From assembly GCA_963696665.1 (NCBI GenBank), contig CAVOLE010000008.1, positions 1-64,000 on the forward strand: a stretch of 64,000 nucleotides of DNA. Reading direction: 5' to 3'. The stretch is from Roseiarcus sp963696665. Lineage in GTDB: Bacteria; Pseudomonadota; Alphaproteobacteria; Rhizobiales; Beijerinckiaceae. Under the pieces are notes generated by a model that saw only the letters and a program-made list of their open reading frames with translations, did no database searches and was not told the DNA's origin. Position numbers and translations under genes: made by a program. Positions 35,961-43,823 of this stretch are shown piece by piece (position 1 is the first letter of the stretch; every line of letters begins with the position of its first letter).

Positions 35961-36280
35961 CCCAGTCGAAGCGCTACCGAAGCCCCGCGCTCCAGTCGCT
36001 TCACGAGGTGATGGAGGACCTCCACGAGGTCGGCGCGATCGACAAGGCCACGATGCGTGACTTTGACCTTGGTTGCCTGACGCCCGTGGAGAAACTCGCG
36101 CCCGAAGCGATCAGACAAATCCGCGAGAAGGCTCATATGAGCCAGGCGACCTTCGCCTTGGCGTTGAACGTCCCGAAGATGCTCGTCAGCAAATGGGAGC
36201 GAGGCGAAGTGCGTCCGAGCGGCCCTTCCCTCAAGCTCCTCGCCCTCGCCGACGCCAAGGGCATCGACACTATTCTTTGA
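35957..36280 (+). CDS. HigA-type XRE antitoxin
   Basis: 107-residue antitoxin from the ATG at 35957, overlapping the toxin stop by four bases. The N-terminal region (SLHEVMEDLHEVGAIDKATMRDFD) is the usual toxin-contact segment. The XRE helix-turn-helix follows at about 55-95 (MSQATFALALNVPKMLVSKWERGEVRPSG). It should neutralise the upstream toxin and bind the palindrome at 35488-35506. Confidence 0.87.
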   Translation: MTQSKRYRSPALQSLHEVMEDLHEVGAIDKATMRDFDLGCLTPVEKLAPEAIRQIREKAHMSQATFALALNVPKMLVSKWERGEVRPSGPSLKLLALADAKGIDTIL

Positions 36281-36490
36281 CTTGACGGCCTCTACGGACA
36301 TCGCGCGCATCGGGACGGCGCCCTTGCGAACGCGCAAACGGCCGCGGCGATGGCGCTGAACACAACGAGTGGCGTTGGTGTTCGACATGCCCGAGTTGGA
36401 CACGACTTGAGCCAGGATAGTGGCAGTCGCGACGATAATAGTGGCGGCGGCGAGCATGACGCTCTCTAGCTATAAAAGCTCAGCATTTTC

Positions 36491-36573
36491 TTGACAAAAT
36501 CAGAAACCTGCGCTATATATTCCAGTTGGGAGAATCTCTTTCTTGGTCCGGGGTGGTCGCTTCCTATGTCACC
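36491..36573 (+). promoter_or_regulatory. Strong promoter-like sequence with no gene behind it; possible small RNA
   Basis: TTGACA (36491-36496), a 17-base spacer and TATATA (36514-36519) are near-consensus. About 35 bases past the expected start lies a hairpin GGGGTG...CACCCC (36550-36575) followed by AAATTT. No coding frame with a ribosome-binding site follows before yqgE, which reads the other way. The rest of the 36281-36737 gap shows nothing else beyond the 14-mer at 36579. Confidence 0.5.
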
Positions 36574-36578
36574 CCAAA

Positions 36579-36592
36579 TTTACTAGCGTTTA
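36579..36592 (-). repeat. 14-mer shared with the hairpin at 6.72 kb
   Basis: TTTACTAGCGTTTA is the exact reverse complement of 6720-6733. Fourteen AT-rich bases are unlikely to match by chance twice in 64 kb of GC-rich DNA. Confidence 0.6.
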
Positions 36593-36737
36593 GGCCCATG
36601 AGCTTCGCTTTGCTTGCACTTATTTGAGACGAATTTCCGCTTTGGTTGTATCCGCCCAGGCTAAGACGGAGCAATGTCGGCGTTCAGAGACCCAGTCGTA
36701 AAGCGATCAACAGCCAGCCTCTAGGAACCAACCGCCC

Positions 36738-37337
36738 TCAAGCGTGGCCGGATTCGGAGGACAGCATCCCTTCGTGGACGCCGAGGATCGCCAGCGCCCG
36801 ATCGTATTTGCGGCCGAAATCGAGATCGAAGATGAGGCCCGCGTCCGCAGGGCAGGTGAGCCAGCCGTTGGCCAGGATCTCACTCTCGAGCTGCCCCGAG
36901 GCCCAGCCGGCGTAGCCAAGCGCGAGCACAGCCTGCGCCGGGCCCGTGCCCTCAGCGATCGCTCGCAGGATGTCGAGCGTCGCGGTCAGGCAGACGTCGC
37001 CGATCTTGACCGTCGAATCATTGACGTCGTAATCGCTCGAATGAAGAACGAAGCCGCGCCCCGTCTCGACCGGCCCGCCGCGCAAAACCCGCACAGCCTG
37101 GGCCCGCGGCGGCAAGCGGATCGCCTGCGCTTCAGGCACGATGTCGAGCTGCGCCAGAAGTTGGCCGAAATCAATCTCCTCCGCCCGGTGGTTGATGACG
37201 ATGCCCATGGCGCCGTCGTCGCGATGGGCGCACATATAGACAACGGCGCGCGCGAACGGACCTTCCCTAAGCGACGGCATAGCAATCAGGAACTGTCCTT
37301 CCAGACTGGTCGGCGGCGGCGGATCCGCCCGTCTCAT
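36738..37337 (-). CDS. YqgE/AlgH family protein
   Basis: 199-residue conserved protein (UPF0301), biochemical role unresolved. Signatures: LEGQFLIAMPSLREGPFARAVVYMCAH at the N-terminus, GAMGIVINHRAE, VLRGGPVETGRGFVLHSSDY and ALGYAGWASGQLESEI. Start at ATG 37337 (MRRADPPPP), eight bases after AGAGG; the frame upstream is not conserved. It is divergent from the DsbD-like gene across 80 bases, a neighbourhood I recall from other Hyphomicrobiales. Confidence 0.92.
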   Translation of the reverse strand: MRRADPPPPTSLEGQFLIAMPSLREGPFARAVVYMCAHRDDGAMGIVINHRAEEIDFGQLLAQLDIVPEAQAIRLPPRAQAVRVLRGGPVETGRGFVLHSSDYDVNDSTVKIGDVCLTATLDILRAIAEGTGPAQAVLALGYAGWASGQLESEILANGWLTCPADAGLIFDLDFGRKYDRALAILGVHEGMLSSESGHA

Positions 37338-37417
37338 GGCTCGCCTCTTTATGGTCGCGCTTGCGGCATCAACATCGATGCTAGTTGAAATTCGTGGCAT
37401 GGTATAGGCAGAGCAAA

Positions 37418-38266
37418 ATGAGCGCAGAATCATTGGTTAAAAGGCGCCGCGCAACCGCGGGAGGCCTGCCGATTGCAGGCGCGCTCGCTGTCGGGCTGTC
37501 GATTGTCCTACCGGCTATGTCCGCGTTCGCCGCCGATCCGTTTTCGACCGATTGGACGCTCGCGGCAAAGTCCCGGGCGCGCCTCATCGCGGGCGACGGC
37601 GATCTCGCCGGGTTCGAGATCGCCCTCGCGCCCGGCGCGATCACCTATTGGCGCGATCCCGGCGACGCCGGCCTGCCGCCGACGCTGGACTTTTCCTTGT
37701 CCGACAATGTCGCGAGCGTCGAACCGGAGTTTCCCGCGCCGAAGCGCATCAAGGAGGCCGACGGCGGCGAGGCGTTCGGCTATGATGGCGGGGTCGTCTT
37801 CCCGCTGCGGGTCAAGCCTCGCGATCCCACGAAGCCGATAACCCTCAAGCTCAACGCCGATTTCGCCGTGTGCGAGAAAGTGTGCCTGCCGGCCAAGGCG
37901 CGTCTCGAGCTCAAGCTTCCGTCCGCTCAAGCCTCGCCGCACGCAAGCGCGATCGATGCGGCGCTCGCCGCCGTCCCGCGCGCCGTCCCGCCGAAGGATT
38001 TCGGCCTGCTTGATGCGCTCGACGCGGATAGCTGGCGGCTCTGCTCGGCCCATGAAGACGGGCCCCAACGCGACCTGTTCGTCGAGGCGCCGGAGGGCTG
38101 GTGGCTCAAGACGACGCCCGCGCATGCCGACGGAGGCCGGGACTGCTTCACGCTGACGATCGGCGACAAGCCCAAAGACGCGGCCCTTCCCGTTACGCTG
38201 CGCCTTACGCTGACGGGCGGCGCAGGGCCGGTGGAGACGACGATGGAGGCGCGGGCGAAAGGCTAG
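37418..38266 (+). CDS. Periplasmic protein with DsbD N-terminal-type (alpha) domain
   Basis: 282 residues from the ATG at 37418. A signal sequence ends near MSAFAAD. The rest matches the DsbD-alpha-like domain found alone in alphaproteobacteria: TDWTLAAKSRARLIAG, GFEIALAPGAITYWRDPGDAGLPP, GGVVFPLRV and the CEKVC cysteine pair in FAVCEKVCLPAKA. It probably takes part in thiol transfer in the periplasm. It lacks the membrane and thioredoxin domains of full DsbD. Weak ribosome-binding site. Confidence 0.87.
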   Translation: MSAESLVKRRRATAGGLPIAGALAVGLSIVLPAMSAFAADPFSTDWTLAAKSRARLIAGDGDLAGFEIALAPGAITYWRDPGDAGLPPTLDFSLSDNVASVEPEFPAPKRIKEADGGEAFGYDGGVVFPLRVKPRDPTKPITLKLNADFAVCEKVCLPAKARLELKLPSAQASPHASAIDAALAAVPRAVPPKDFGLLDALDADSWRLCSAHEDGPQRDLFVEAPEGWWLKTTPAHADGGRDCFTLTIGDKPKDAALPVTLRLTLTGGAGPVETTMEARAKG

Positions 38267-38378
38267 CCCAGCTTTTCATCGATTCCCTCGTCACAACAGC
38301 CCCGCTTTACGGGCCAATCGCTCGTCGTCTAGTCTCCCGCCGCGTCCGCCTCCGTAGGCGGCCAACCGAGGACTGCCC

Positions 38379-38867
38379 ATGACCATCAAAGTCGGCGATC
38401 GCCTGCCCAACGTCACCGTGCGCCTTGTGACCCCCGACGGGCCGAAGCCGGTGGAAACGAAGGATTACTTCGCCGGCAAGAAGGTCGTTCTGTTCGGCCT
38501 GCCGGGCGCCTTCACCCCGACCTGCCACAAAAACCACCTGCCCGGCTTCATTGTCAGCGAGGCTGCGTTCAAGGCCAAGGGAGTCGATGCGATCGCCATG
38601 ACCTCGGTCAACGACCACTTCGTGCTCCAGGCCTGGTCGGACGCGACGGGCGCCAAGGGCCACATCGATTTTCTCGCTGACGGCGGCGCCGACTTCGCCA
38701 AGGCGCTTGGCCTTGAGTTTGACGCTTCAGCCGGCGGCCTTGGCGTGCGCTCCAAGCGCTATGCGATGCTGGTGGAGGACGGGGTGGTGAAAGCGCTCAA
38801 CATCGAGCCCGCGCCCGGCCAGGCGGACGTTTCCAGCGCCGCGCATCTTCTGGAGCAGATAAAGTAG
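38379..38867 (+). CDS. Peroxiredoxin of the Prx5/AhpC-TSA-like redoxin family
   Basis: Reduces hydroperoxides with thiol donors (glutathione or glutaredoxin in this group). 162 residues, with peroxidatic Cys49 in PGAFTPTCHKNHLPGF. No other Cys is present, so it must work by the 1-Cys mechanism. SVNDHFVLQAWSD and the SKRYAMLVEDGVV strand complete the family pattern. A near-copy of its last 15 codons lies at 39777-39823. Confidence 0.93.
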   Translation: MTIKVGDRLPNVTVRLVTPDGPKPVETKDYFAGKKVVLFGLPGAFTPTCHKNHLPGFIVSEAAFKAKGVDAIAMTSVNDHFVLQAWSDATGAKGHIDFLADGGADFAKALGLEFDASAGGLGVRSKRYAMLVEDGVVKALNIEPAPGQADVSSAAHLLEQIK

Positions 38868-39151
38868 GCCAAGCGGCTCGTTCGGACCGGTTCGCGAACT
38901 CGGCTCGGCGATCGCCTTCGTCAGCCATGGCTTGTCGGTGATCTGTGTGCGAGCGCGTCTCGTGCGGGGCTTGCGACGCGTTCTCGAAAATGACGCCGAC
39001 GATGAAGTCTTCGCGGCGCCAAAGCACGAATACACCCGAGCGTTGTCGGACGGCATTCCCCTTGCGTCGCCCGACTGGCTTCGAACTTGAGCCGCGGACA
39101 TCGTGGCGCGAGCATGCGGACGCGGGCGCCGCACAACCACAGGAGAAAGCT

Positions 39152-39757
39152 ATGGGCAACGGTCTTTCTTGTTTCGCGGCGATCGCGCTCGCCGCGTCGG
39201 TCGGCCTCGCTGCGCCGGCCGGGGCGGACGGCCTACCCGGAATGCGCGGGCACGATCACACCGGCATCACCGTGCCCGACATGGATCAAGCGGTGAAGTT
39301 CTTCGTCGATGTGCTCGGCTGCAAGAAGGCGATGTCCTTCGGGCCGTTCTCGGATTCGAAGGGCACCTTCATGAAGGACGCTCTCGACGTGAATCCGCGA
39401 GCGGTCATCACGCAAATCACGATGATCCGCTGCGGGTTCGGCTCGAACATCGAACTGTTCAGTTACCAATCGCCAGATCAGCAAGTGGTGCAGCCCAAGA
39501 ATAGCGATATAGGGGGCTATCACATCGCCTTCTATGTCGACGACATCAAAGCCGCCGACAGCTACCTTCGCTCCAAGGGCGTCTGGACTCTCTTCGGCCC
39601 AATTCCGGTGACCAAAGGCCCGGCGGCGGGTCAGACGATCGTCTATTTCAAGGCGCCATGGGGACTTCAAATGGAGGCGATCTCGTATCCCAAAGGAATG
39701 GCCTACGAAAAGGAAGCCGAAACGATCCTTTGGAGCCCGAAGGATCCGGCGAAGTAG
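39152..39757 (+). CDS. Exported VOC (glyoxalase-fold) protein
   Basis: 201 residues. A signal peptide (MGNGLSCFAAIALAASVGLA, cleavage near AGADG) precedes a single VOC domain: HDHTGITVPDMDQAVKFFVD with the first metal-ligand His, the internal strand ITQITMIRCGFGSNIELFSY with the Glu ligand, and GGYHIAFYVDDIKAADSYL with the second His. Dioxygenase, lyase or resistance functions all occur in this fold; periplasmic members are less common. The start follows AGGAGAAAGCT. Confidence 0.82.
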   Translation: MGNGLSCFAAIALAASVGLAAPAGADGLPGMRGHDHTGITVPDMDQAVKFFVDVLGCKKAMSFGPFSDSKGTFMKDALDVNPRAVITQITMIRCGFGSNIELFSYQSPDQQVVQPKNSDIGGYHIAFYVDDIKAADSYLRSKGVWTLFGPIPVTKGPAAGQTIVYFKAPWGLQMEAISYPKGMAYEKEAETILWSPKDPAK

Positions 39758-39776
39758 GGTCGCTCCCGGTAAAACA

Positions 39777-39823
39777 GCGGATGTTTTCAGCGCCGCGCAT
39801 CTTCTGGAGCAGATGAAGTAGGC
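39777..39823 (+). repeat. Duplicated 3' end of the peroxiredoxin gene
   Basis: 43 of 46 bases match 38823-38868. Translated in the same frame it reads ADVFSAAHLLEQMK-stop against ADVSSAAHLLEQIK-stop. Only the tail is present, just after the VOC gene stop. Nothing else is recognisable between here and 40003. Confidence 0.8.
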
Positions 39824-40003
39824 GGGCCGCGCTGGTTGGCTCGGCTCGCCCGATTTCGTGAGCGCAATTCACGCGTTGGGAGCACACGCTCAAGTTGACA
39901 TAGTAGAGGATATGAACCGCGTTACTGCGTCAAATTCGAGTTGACAGGAAATGACCACATAATTACGCTGGAGAACGTAGCAACTCCAGGAAGGAGAATT
40001 TTC

Positions 40004-40204
40004 ATGTTACGAATATCGATAGCAATTGCAGCGGTAATGTTCATTGTGAGTGCAAGTCAGGCTTGTACGACGTGCAAGGGCACGAGGGGAACAGGTCAGA
40101 AGAGTATACAGTGTCACAACCTCGTTGGATCGAAGAATCTGAAAGGGGAGGCAAACAAGAGCGAATGGAATAAATGCATGGAGAATCCTGACAATTACAA
40201 ATAG
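40004..40204 (+). CDS. Small exported Cys peptide with PsiF-like half-repeat
   Basis: 66-residue precursor; AAGGAG lies eight bases before the ATG. A signal peptide (MLRISIAIAAVMFIVSASQA) leaves a mature peptide of about 46 residues with four Cys: an ACTTCKG pair and a Cys...Cys pair in the segment QCHNLVGSKNLKGEANKSEW. The spacing and LKGEA core resemble a PsiF repeat, but this is by eye. Base composition is clearly lower in GC than neighbouring genes, which suggests recent acquisition. Function unknown. Confidence 0.65.
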   Translation: MLRISIAIAAVMFIVSASQACTTCKGTRGTGQKSIQCHNLVGSKNLKGEANKSEWNKCMENPDNYK

Positions 40205-40317
40205 AAGGGAAAAACACTGTCGCCGAGGTGGTCGATACAAGCGAGCCCAGGCGGCGATAGACATCGTCATTCTCGATAGGCCGTCGAAAGACGGAAGTCT
40301 CCGACGGCCGATTTCAC

Positions 40318-40560
40318 TCAAGCAGGTTTACTCGCCTTTATCGTGATCCGGGACAGCATGACTCTCGTGCTTTCGATCCTGAAGCCGACGTCGCGCAAAA
40401 CCCGCTCGACATGAGAAGGGGTGAGGTGCACGGCGGTCGCTGAACCTTTCGCCGCCGATGCCCGCATCGTGGCCCACGCCTTCGCAGAGCCCCTTGTCGC
40501 GGAATATCCGTTCGCCGCGCAGCGAACGATTTGCCCAATCAACGTTTTCCACTGCAGCGC
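40318..40560 (-). pseudogene. Possible C-terminal remnant of a methyltransferase-like gene
   Basis: The minus-strand frame ends with HVERVLRDVGFRIESTRVML and a short basic tail, which resembles the end of SAM-dependent methyltransferases. The upstream part does not, and it runs antisense into cobT. No start or ribosome-binding site is convincing. Confidence 0.25.
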
Positions 40561-40599
40561 AATATCGACTATAGCGGCATGATCCTCCTGGAGACCATC

Positions 40600-41622
40600 G
40601 TGACCGCTATCCGCCCTTTCGACGATATCCGCGCTCTGCTCGAGAGAATGCCAAAGGCCGACGAGGCCGCGCGGGCGGCGGCCCGCGAGCGCGAGGGGCA
40701 ACTGACCAAGCCCGCCGGCTCGCTCGGGCGGCTCGAGGAGATTTCCGAATGGATGGCGGCCTGGCAAGGATCGGCGCGGCCGCATGTCGATCGGCCGCTA
40801 GTCGCTGTCTTCGCCGGCAATCACGGCGTCGTCGCGCAGGGCGTCTCGGCATATCCGGCGTCGGTCACGCAGGCGATGGTGGCGAATTTCCAGGCCGGCG
40901 GCGCGGCGATCAACCAGATCTGCAAGACTTTCGACATCTCGCTCAAGGTTTACGAGCTGGCGCTGGAGAAACCGACCGGCGACATCACGCAGGAGCCAGC
41001 GCTCGACGAGAAGGCCTGCGCGGCGACGATGGCCTTCGGCATGGAGGCGCTCGCCTCCGAACCCGACCTGCTCGTTCTTGGCGAGATGGGCATTGGCAAC
41101 ACGACGACGGCCGCCGCCATTTACCATGCGCTTTACGGCGGCGAGGCGGAGGAGTGGGTTGGCCGGGGGACCGGCGTCGACGACGAGGGTCTGAGGCGCA
41201 AGGCGGACGCCGTGCGCGCCGCAGTCGCGCGTCACAAGGCCTATCTCGACGATCCGCTCGAGGTTCTGGCGCGGCTCGGCGGGCGCGAGACCGCAGCGAT
41301 CGCAGGCGCGATCCTCGCCGCACGCTTACGCAGAACGCCGGTGCTGCTCGACGGCTTCGTCGTGTGCGCGGCCGCGGCGGTTTTGCTGGCCCTTGACGAC
41401 GGCGCTCTCGACCATTGCCTCGCCGCCCACCTCTCGGCCGAGCGGGCGCACCGCCATGCTTTGAAGCTTCTCGGCAAAGTTCCGCTGCTCGATCTTGGAA
41501 TGCGGCTCGGCGAAGGCTCGGGCGGCGCGCTCGCGGTCGGCGTCGTGAAGGCGGCGCTCGCCTGCCACAACGGCATGGCGACCTTCGCGGAAGCCGGCGT
41601 CGCCGGGAAGGAGGAGCCTTGA
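40600..41622 (+). CDS. cobT: Nicotinate-nucleotide--dimethylbenzimidazole phosphoribosyltransferase
   Basis: Makes alpha-ribazole phosphate for the lower ligand of cobalamin. 340 residues from GTG 40600, chosen because TGGAG lies six bases before it and it gives the usual short lead before FDDIRALL; ATG 40579 is the alternative. Motifs: QLTKPAGSLGRLEEI, VFAGNHGVVAQGVSAYP, GEMGIGNTTTAAA and the C-terminal MRLGEGSGGALA with the catalytic Glu. No other cob genes adjoin it. Confidence 0.94.
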   Translation: MTAIRPFDDIRALLERMPKADEAARAAAREREGQLTKPAGSLGRLEEISEWMAAWQGSARPHVDRPLVAVFAGNHGVVAQGVSAYPASVTQAMVANFQAGGAAINQICKTFDISLKVYELALEKPTGDITQEPALDEKACAATMAFGMEALASEPDLLVLGEMGIGNTTTAAAIYHALYGGEAEEWVGRGTGVDDEGLRRKADAVRAAVARHKAYLDDPLEVLARLGGRETAAIAGAILAARLRRTPVLLDGFVVCAAAAVLLALDDGALDHCLAAHLSAERAHRHALKLLGKVPLLDLGMRLGEGSGGALAVGVVKAALACHNGMATFAEAGVAGKEEP

Positions 41623-41670
41623 AGGCCGCGGGACGTTTTGACCCACGCCGCCGAGGCGAAGAGGCGAACC

Positions 41671-42057
41671 ATGACAGACGACGCGCGCCAAATCCGTGAG
41701 CTCATCGACTCCTGGATCGCCGCCAGCAAGGCGGGCGACCTGCCCGCGCTCATGGACATGATGACGGACGACGTCGTCTTCATGACACCAGGCCGGCCGC
41801 CGTTCGGCAAGGCCGAGTTCGCGGCCGACAGCGAACGCATGAAGGGGGCCGCGATCGACGCCCGCGCCGAGACGCAGGAGATCGAGGTCTTCGGCCCGCG
41901 GGCTTACATCCGCAACCATATTCAGGCCGAGCTGACCTTCCCCGGCCAAGCGCCTCGACATATGTCGGGCTACGCAATGACCGTCTTGCGCAAAGACGCC
42001 GATGGCCACTGGCGCATCGCCCGTGACGCGAATCTCGTCATGCCAGAACAAGAGTGA
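41671..42057 (+). CDS. YybH/SgcJ family (SnoaL-like) protein
   Basis: 128-residue single-domain protein with the cone-shaped NTF2-like fold, pattern IRELIDSWIAASKAGDLPAL, MMTDDVVFMTPGRPPFGKAEF and GYAMTVLRKDADGHWRIARD. The family includes steroid-isomerase-like and polyketide enzymes and many proteins without activity assignment. It begins 48 bases after cobT and ends 32 bases before the O-methyltransferase, so one transcript is plausible. Confidence 0.85.
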   Translation: MTDDARQIRELIDSWIAASKAGDLPALMDMMTDDVVFMTPGRPPFGKAEFAADSERMKGAAIDARAETQEIEVFGPRAYIRNHIQAELTFPGQAPRHMSGYAMTVLRKDADGHWRIARDANLVMPEQE

Positions 42058-42089
42058 GTTGAAGCGGCCAGCCACAAAGGTGACGACGA

Positions 42090-42758
42090 TTGACGAACAA
42101 ACGCAATTGGAGCGAGGTCGATTCCTATTTTGCCAGGACGCTGATCGGGTCAGACCCGGCGCTTGACGAGGCGCTCGCCGCCAACGCCGCGGCCGGGCTG
42201 CCGTCGATCGACGTCTCGGCGCCGCAAGGCAAGCTGATCCATTTGCTTGCGCGCATGTCAGGCGCGCGCAAAGCGCTGGAGATCGGGACGCTCGGCGGCT
42301 ATTCGACCATCTGGCTGGCGCGGGCGCTGCCCGACGACGGCCGGCTCATCACGCTCGAAGTGAACGCCAGACATGCCGAGATCGCGCGCCGCAACGTCGC
42401 CCGCGCTGGGCTTGGCGACAAGGTCGAGATCAGGACCGGCGCGGCGCTTGCGACGCTGCCCAAGATCGAGGCCGAAGGGCTCGGCCCGTTCGATTTCGTC
42501 TTCATCGACGCCGACAAGACCAACAATTCGGCCTATCTCGAATGGGCCTTGCGCCTCTCCCGCTCCGGAACCGTGATCGTGGTCGACAATGTGGTGCGGG
42601 AGGGCGGGGTGGTCGAGGCGGCAAGCCGCGACCCGGACGTCGTCGGCGTGCGGCGCATGTTTGAATTGATGGCGCGCGAGCCGCGGCTGAGCGCGACCGC
42701 AATCCAGACCGTCGGGGCCAAGGGTTGGGACGGCTTCGCGCTCGCCGTTGTGAGTTAA
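42090..42758 (+). CDS. SAM-dependent O-methyltransferase (class I, COMT-like)
   Basis: 222-residue methyltransferase of the catechol/caffeoyl-CoA type. SAM loop LEIGTLGGYSTIWLARALP, acidic end of beta2 LITLEVNARHAEIA, metal-binding DFVFIDADKTNNSAYLEWAL and VVDNVVREG. A divalent-metal mechanism on vicinal hydroxyls is the family norm; substrate unknown. The start is a TTG at 42090, preceded by AAAGG. Confidence 0.88.
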   Translation: MTNKRNWSEVDSYFARTLIGSDPALDEALAANAAAGLPSIDVSAPQGKLIHLLARMSGARKALEIGTLGGYSTIWLARALPDDGRLITLEVNARHAEIARRNVARAGLGDKVEIRTGAALATLPKIEAEGLGPFDFVFIDADKTNNSAYLEWALRLSRSGTVIVVDNVVREGGVVEAASRDPDVVGVRRMFELMAREPRLSATAIQTVGAKGWDGFALAVVS

Positions 42759-42772
42759 GGCGCGAGCATCCG

Positions 42773-43789
42773 TCACCCCAACTCCTCTCCCAGAGGGAGA
42801 GGGGAGGTCAGATTTTCCGCGCGTCGGCTCTCGGCCACGGCCCGCCCGAAACGGCGGTACCAAAGACCGGTCAGGATCGGCACGACAATCGACGTCACCA
42901 CAATGCATATCGCAACGAGCACTGTCGCCTGCTGCGTGACGGAAGCAAATTGCGGAGCGACGGCCGCAATCGCCGTCGGGTTGGCGGCGGCCGCGCCGGC
43001 CGTGGAGGACGCGGCGATTCCGGCGGTGCCCGTTCCCCGTCCTATCAGCTTGTCGGCGATGATCAGCGGCGCGCCCGTCAGCACAATGACGGACAAGGCA
43101 AGCGCGACGCCGAGGCCGGCGAGCGGCGAGAGAAGCGTGTGCAGATCGATCGTATTGCCCAGAGCGAAGGCGAAGAAGGGAATCATCAACTGGCCGCCGG
43201 GGGCGAAGAACTCCCTGAGCTTCGGATCGAGATTGCCGAGCGCGAAGCCGACCAGGAAAGGAAGCACGGCGCCGACAAAGACCTGCGGCTCGAAATGCGC
43301 CGCGCCGGACGCGCCGAGGATGATCATGCTCATCAAGGGTCCGGACTCGATCGAGGTCAGGACGAAGGCGCCTGCTTCCTCCCGCGTGCCGTAGGTTTGC
43401 ATCAGCGACGCATAGAGACCGCCATTCGTCATATCGACGGCGCAGACGATGGCGAGAATCGACAGGCCTTCGAAGAAGCCGCTCTGAATTCCCTCTGGCG
43501 GAATGAACCGGGATGCGACGATAACGATCGCCCATGCGGCGAAGAACTTGGTCAGCACAAGCGTTCCAGACTTGCGCAGCACGGTCCCGGTCGCGCGAAG
43601 CGTGATCGACGCCCCCATGCAGAAGAACCACACAGCCAGAATCGGAATGACGCCGGTCATGATTCCGAGGGTGAAGCCCTTGAAATAGGCGGGAGCGCTC
43701 GGAGCGAAGGTCTTGCAAAGCGCGCCGAGCATGAGCGGCGCTAGCATCAGGCCGCCTGGAACTCTGTCGACGAACTCCTTGATCCTCAC
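42773..43789 (-). CDS. kdgT: 2-keto-3-deoxygluconate permease family transporter
   Basis: Ten-helix proton symporter of the KdgT family, 338 residues, with GGLMLAPLMLGALCKTFAP at the N-terminus, DMTNGGLYASLMQTYG, and GNTIDLHTLLSPLAGLG. The last dozen residues (ENLTSPLPLGEELG) and the stop are encoded by the palindromic repeat at 42774-42810, so the original C-terminus was replaced. It follows aroQ by 34 bases on the same strand; no KDG kinase or aldolase is nearby, so the real substrate may differ. Confidence 0.88.
   Translation of the reverse strand: MRIKEFVDRVPGGLMLAPLMLGALCKTFAPSAPAYFKGFTLGIMTGVIPILAVWFFCMGASITLRATGTVLRKSGTLVLTKFFAAWAIVIVASRFIPPEGIQSGFFEGLSILAIVCAVDMTNGGLYASLMQTYGTREEAGAFVLTSIESGPLMSMIILGASGAAHFEPQVFVGAVLPFLVGFALGNLDPKLREFFAPGGQLMIPFFAFALGNTIDLHTLLSPLAGLGVALALSVIVLTGAPLIIADKLIGRGTGTAGIAASSTAGAAAANPTAIAAVAPQFASVTQQATVLVAICIVVTSIVVPILTGLWYRRFGRAVAESRRAENLTSPLPLGEELG
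42774..42810. repeat. Palindromic repeat forming the 3' end of kdgT
   Basis: CACCCCAACTCCTCTCCCAG with AGGGAGAGGGGAGG forms a hairpin of the CCTCTCC/GGAGAGG class. It lies at the tail of kdgT and between convergent genes. Confidence 0.7.
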
Positions 43790-43823
43790 GCTGACGCTGC
43801 CTCCCCTTTCATCCCGACCAGGG

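Noticed and set aside
36281..36470. Hydrophobic minus-strand start (MLAAATIIVATATILAQ) after the antitoxin gene
   Set aside because: It runs on antisense through the antitoxin and has only a weak ribosome-binding site; no support beyond one hydrophobic stretch.
38727..39140. Minus-strand frames over the peroxiredoxin end that resemble a frame near 39.8 kb
   Set aside because: Their similarity is the antisense reading of the duplicated peroxiredoxin tail, not a protein family.
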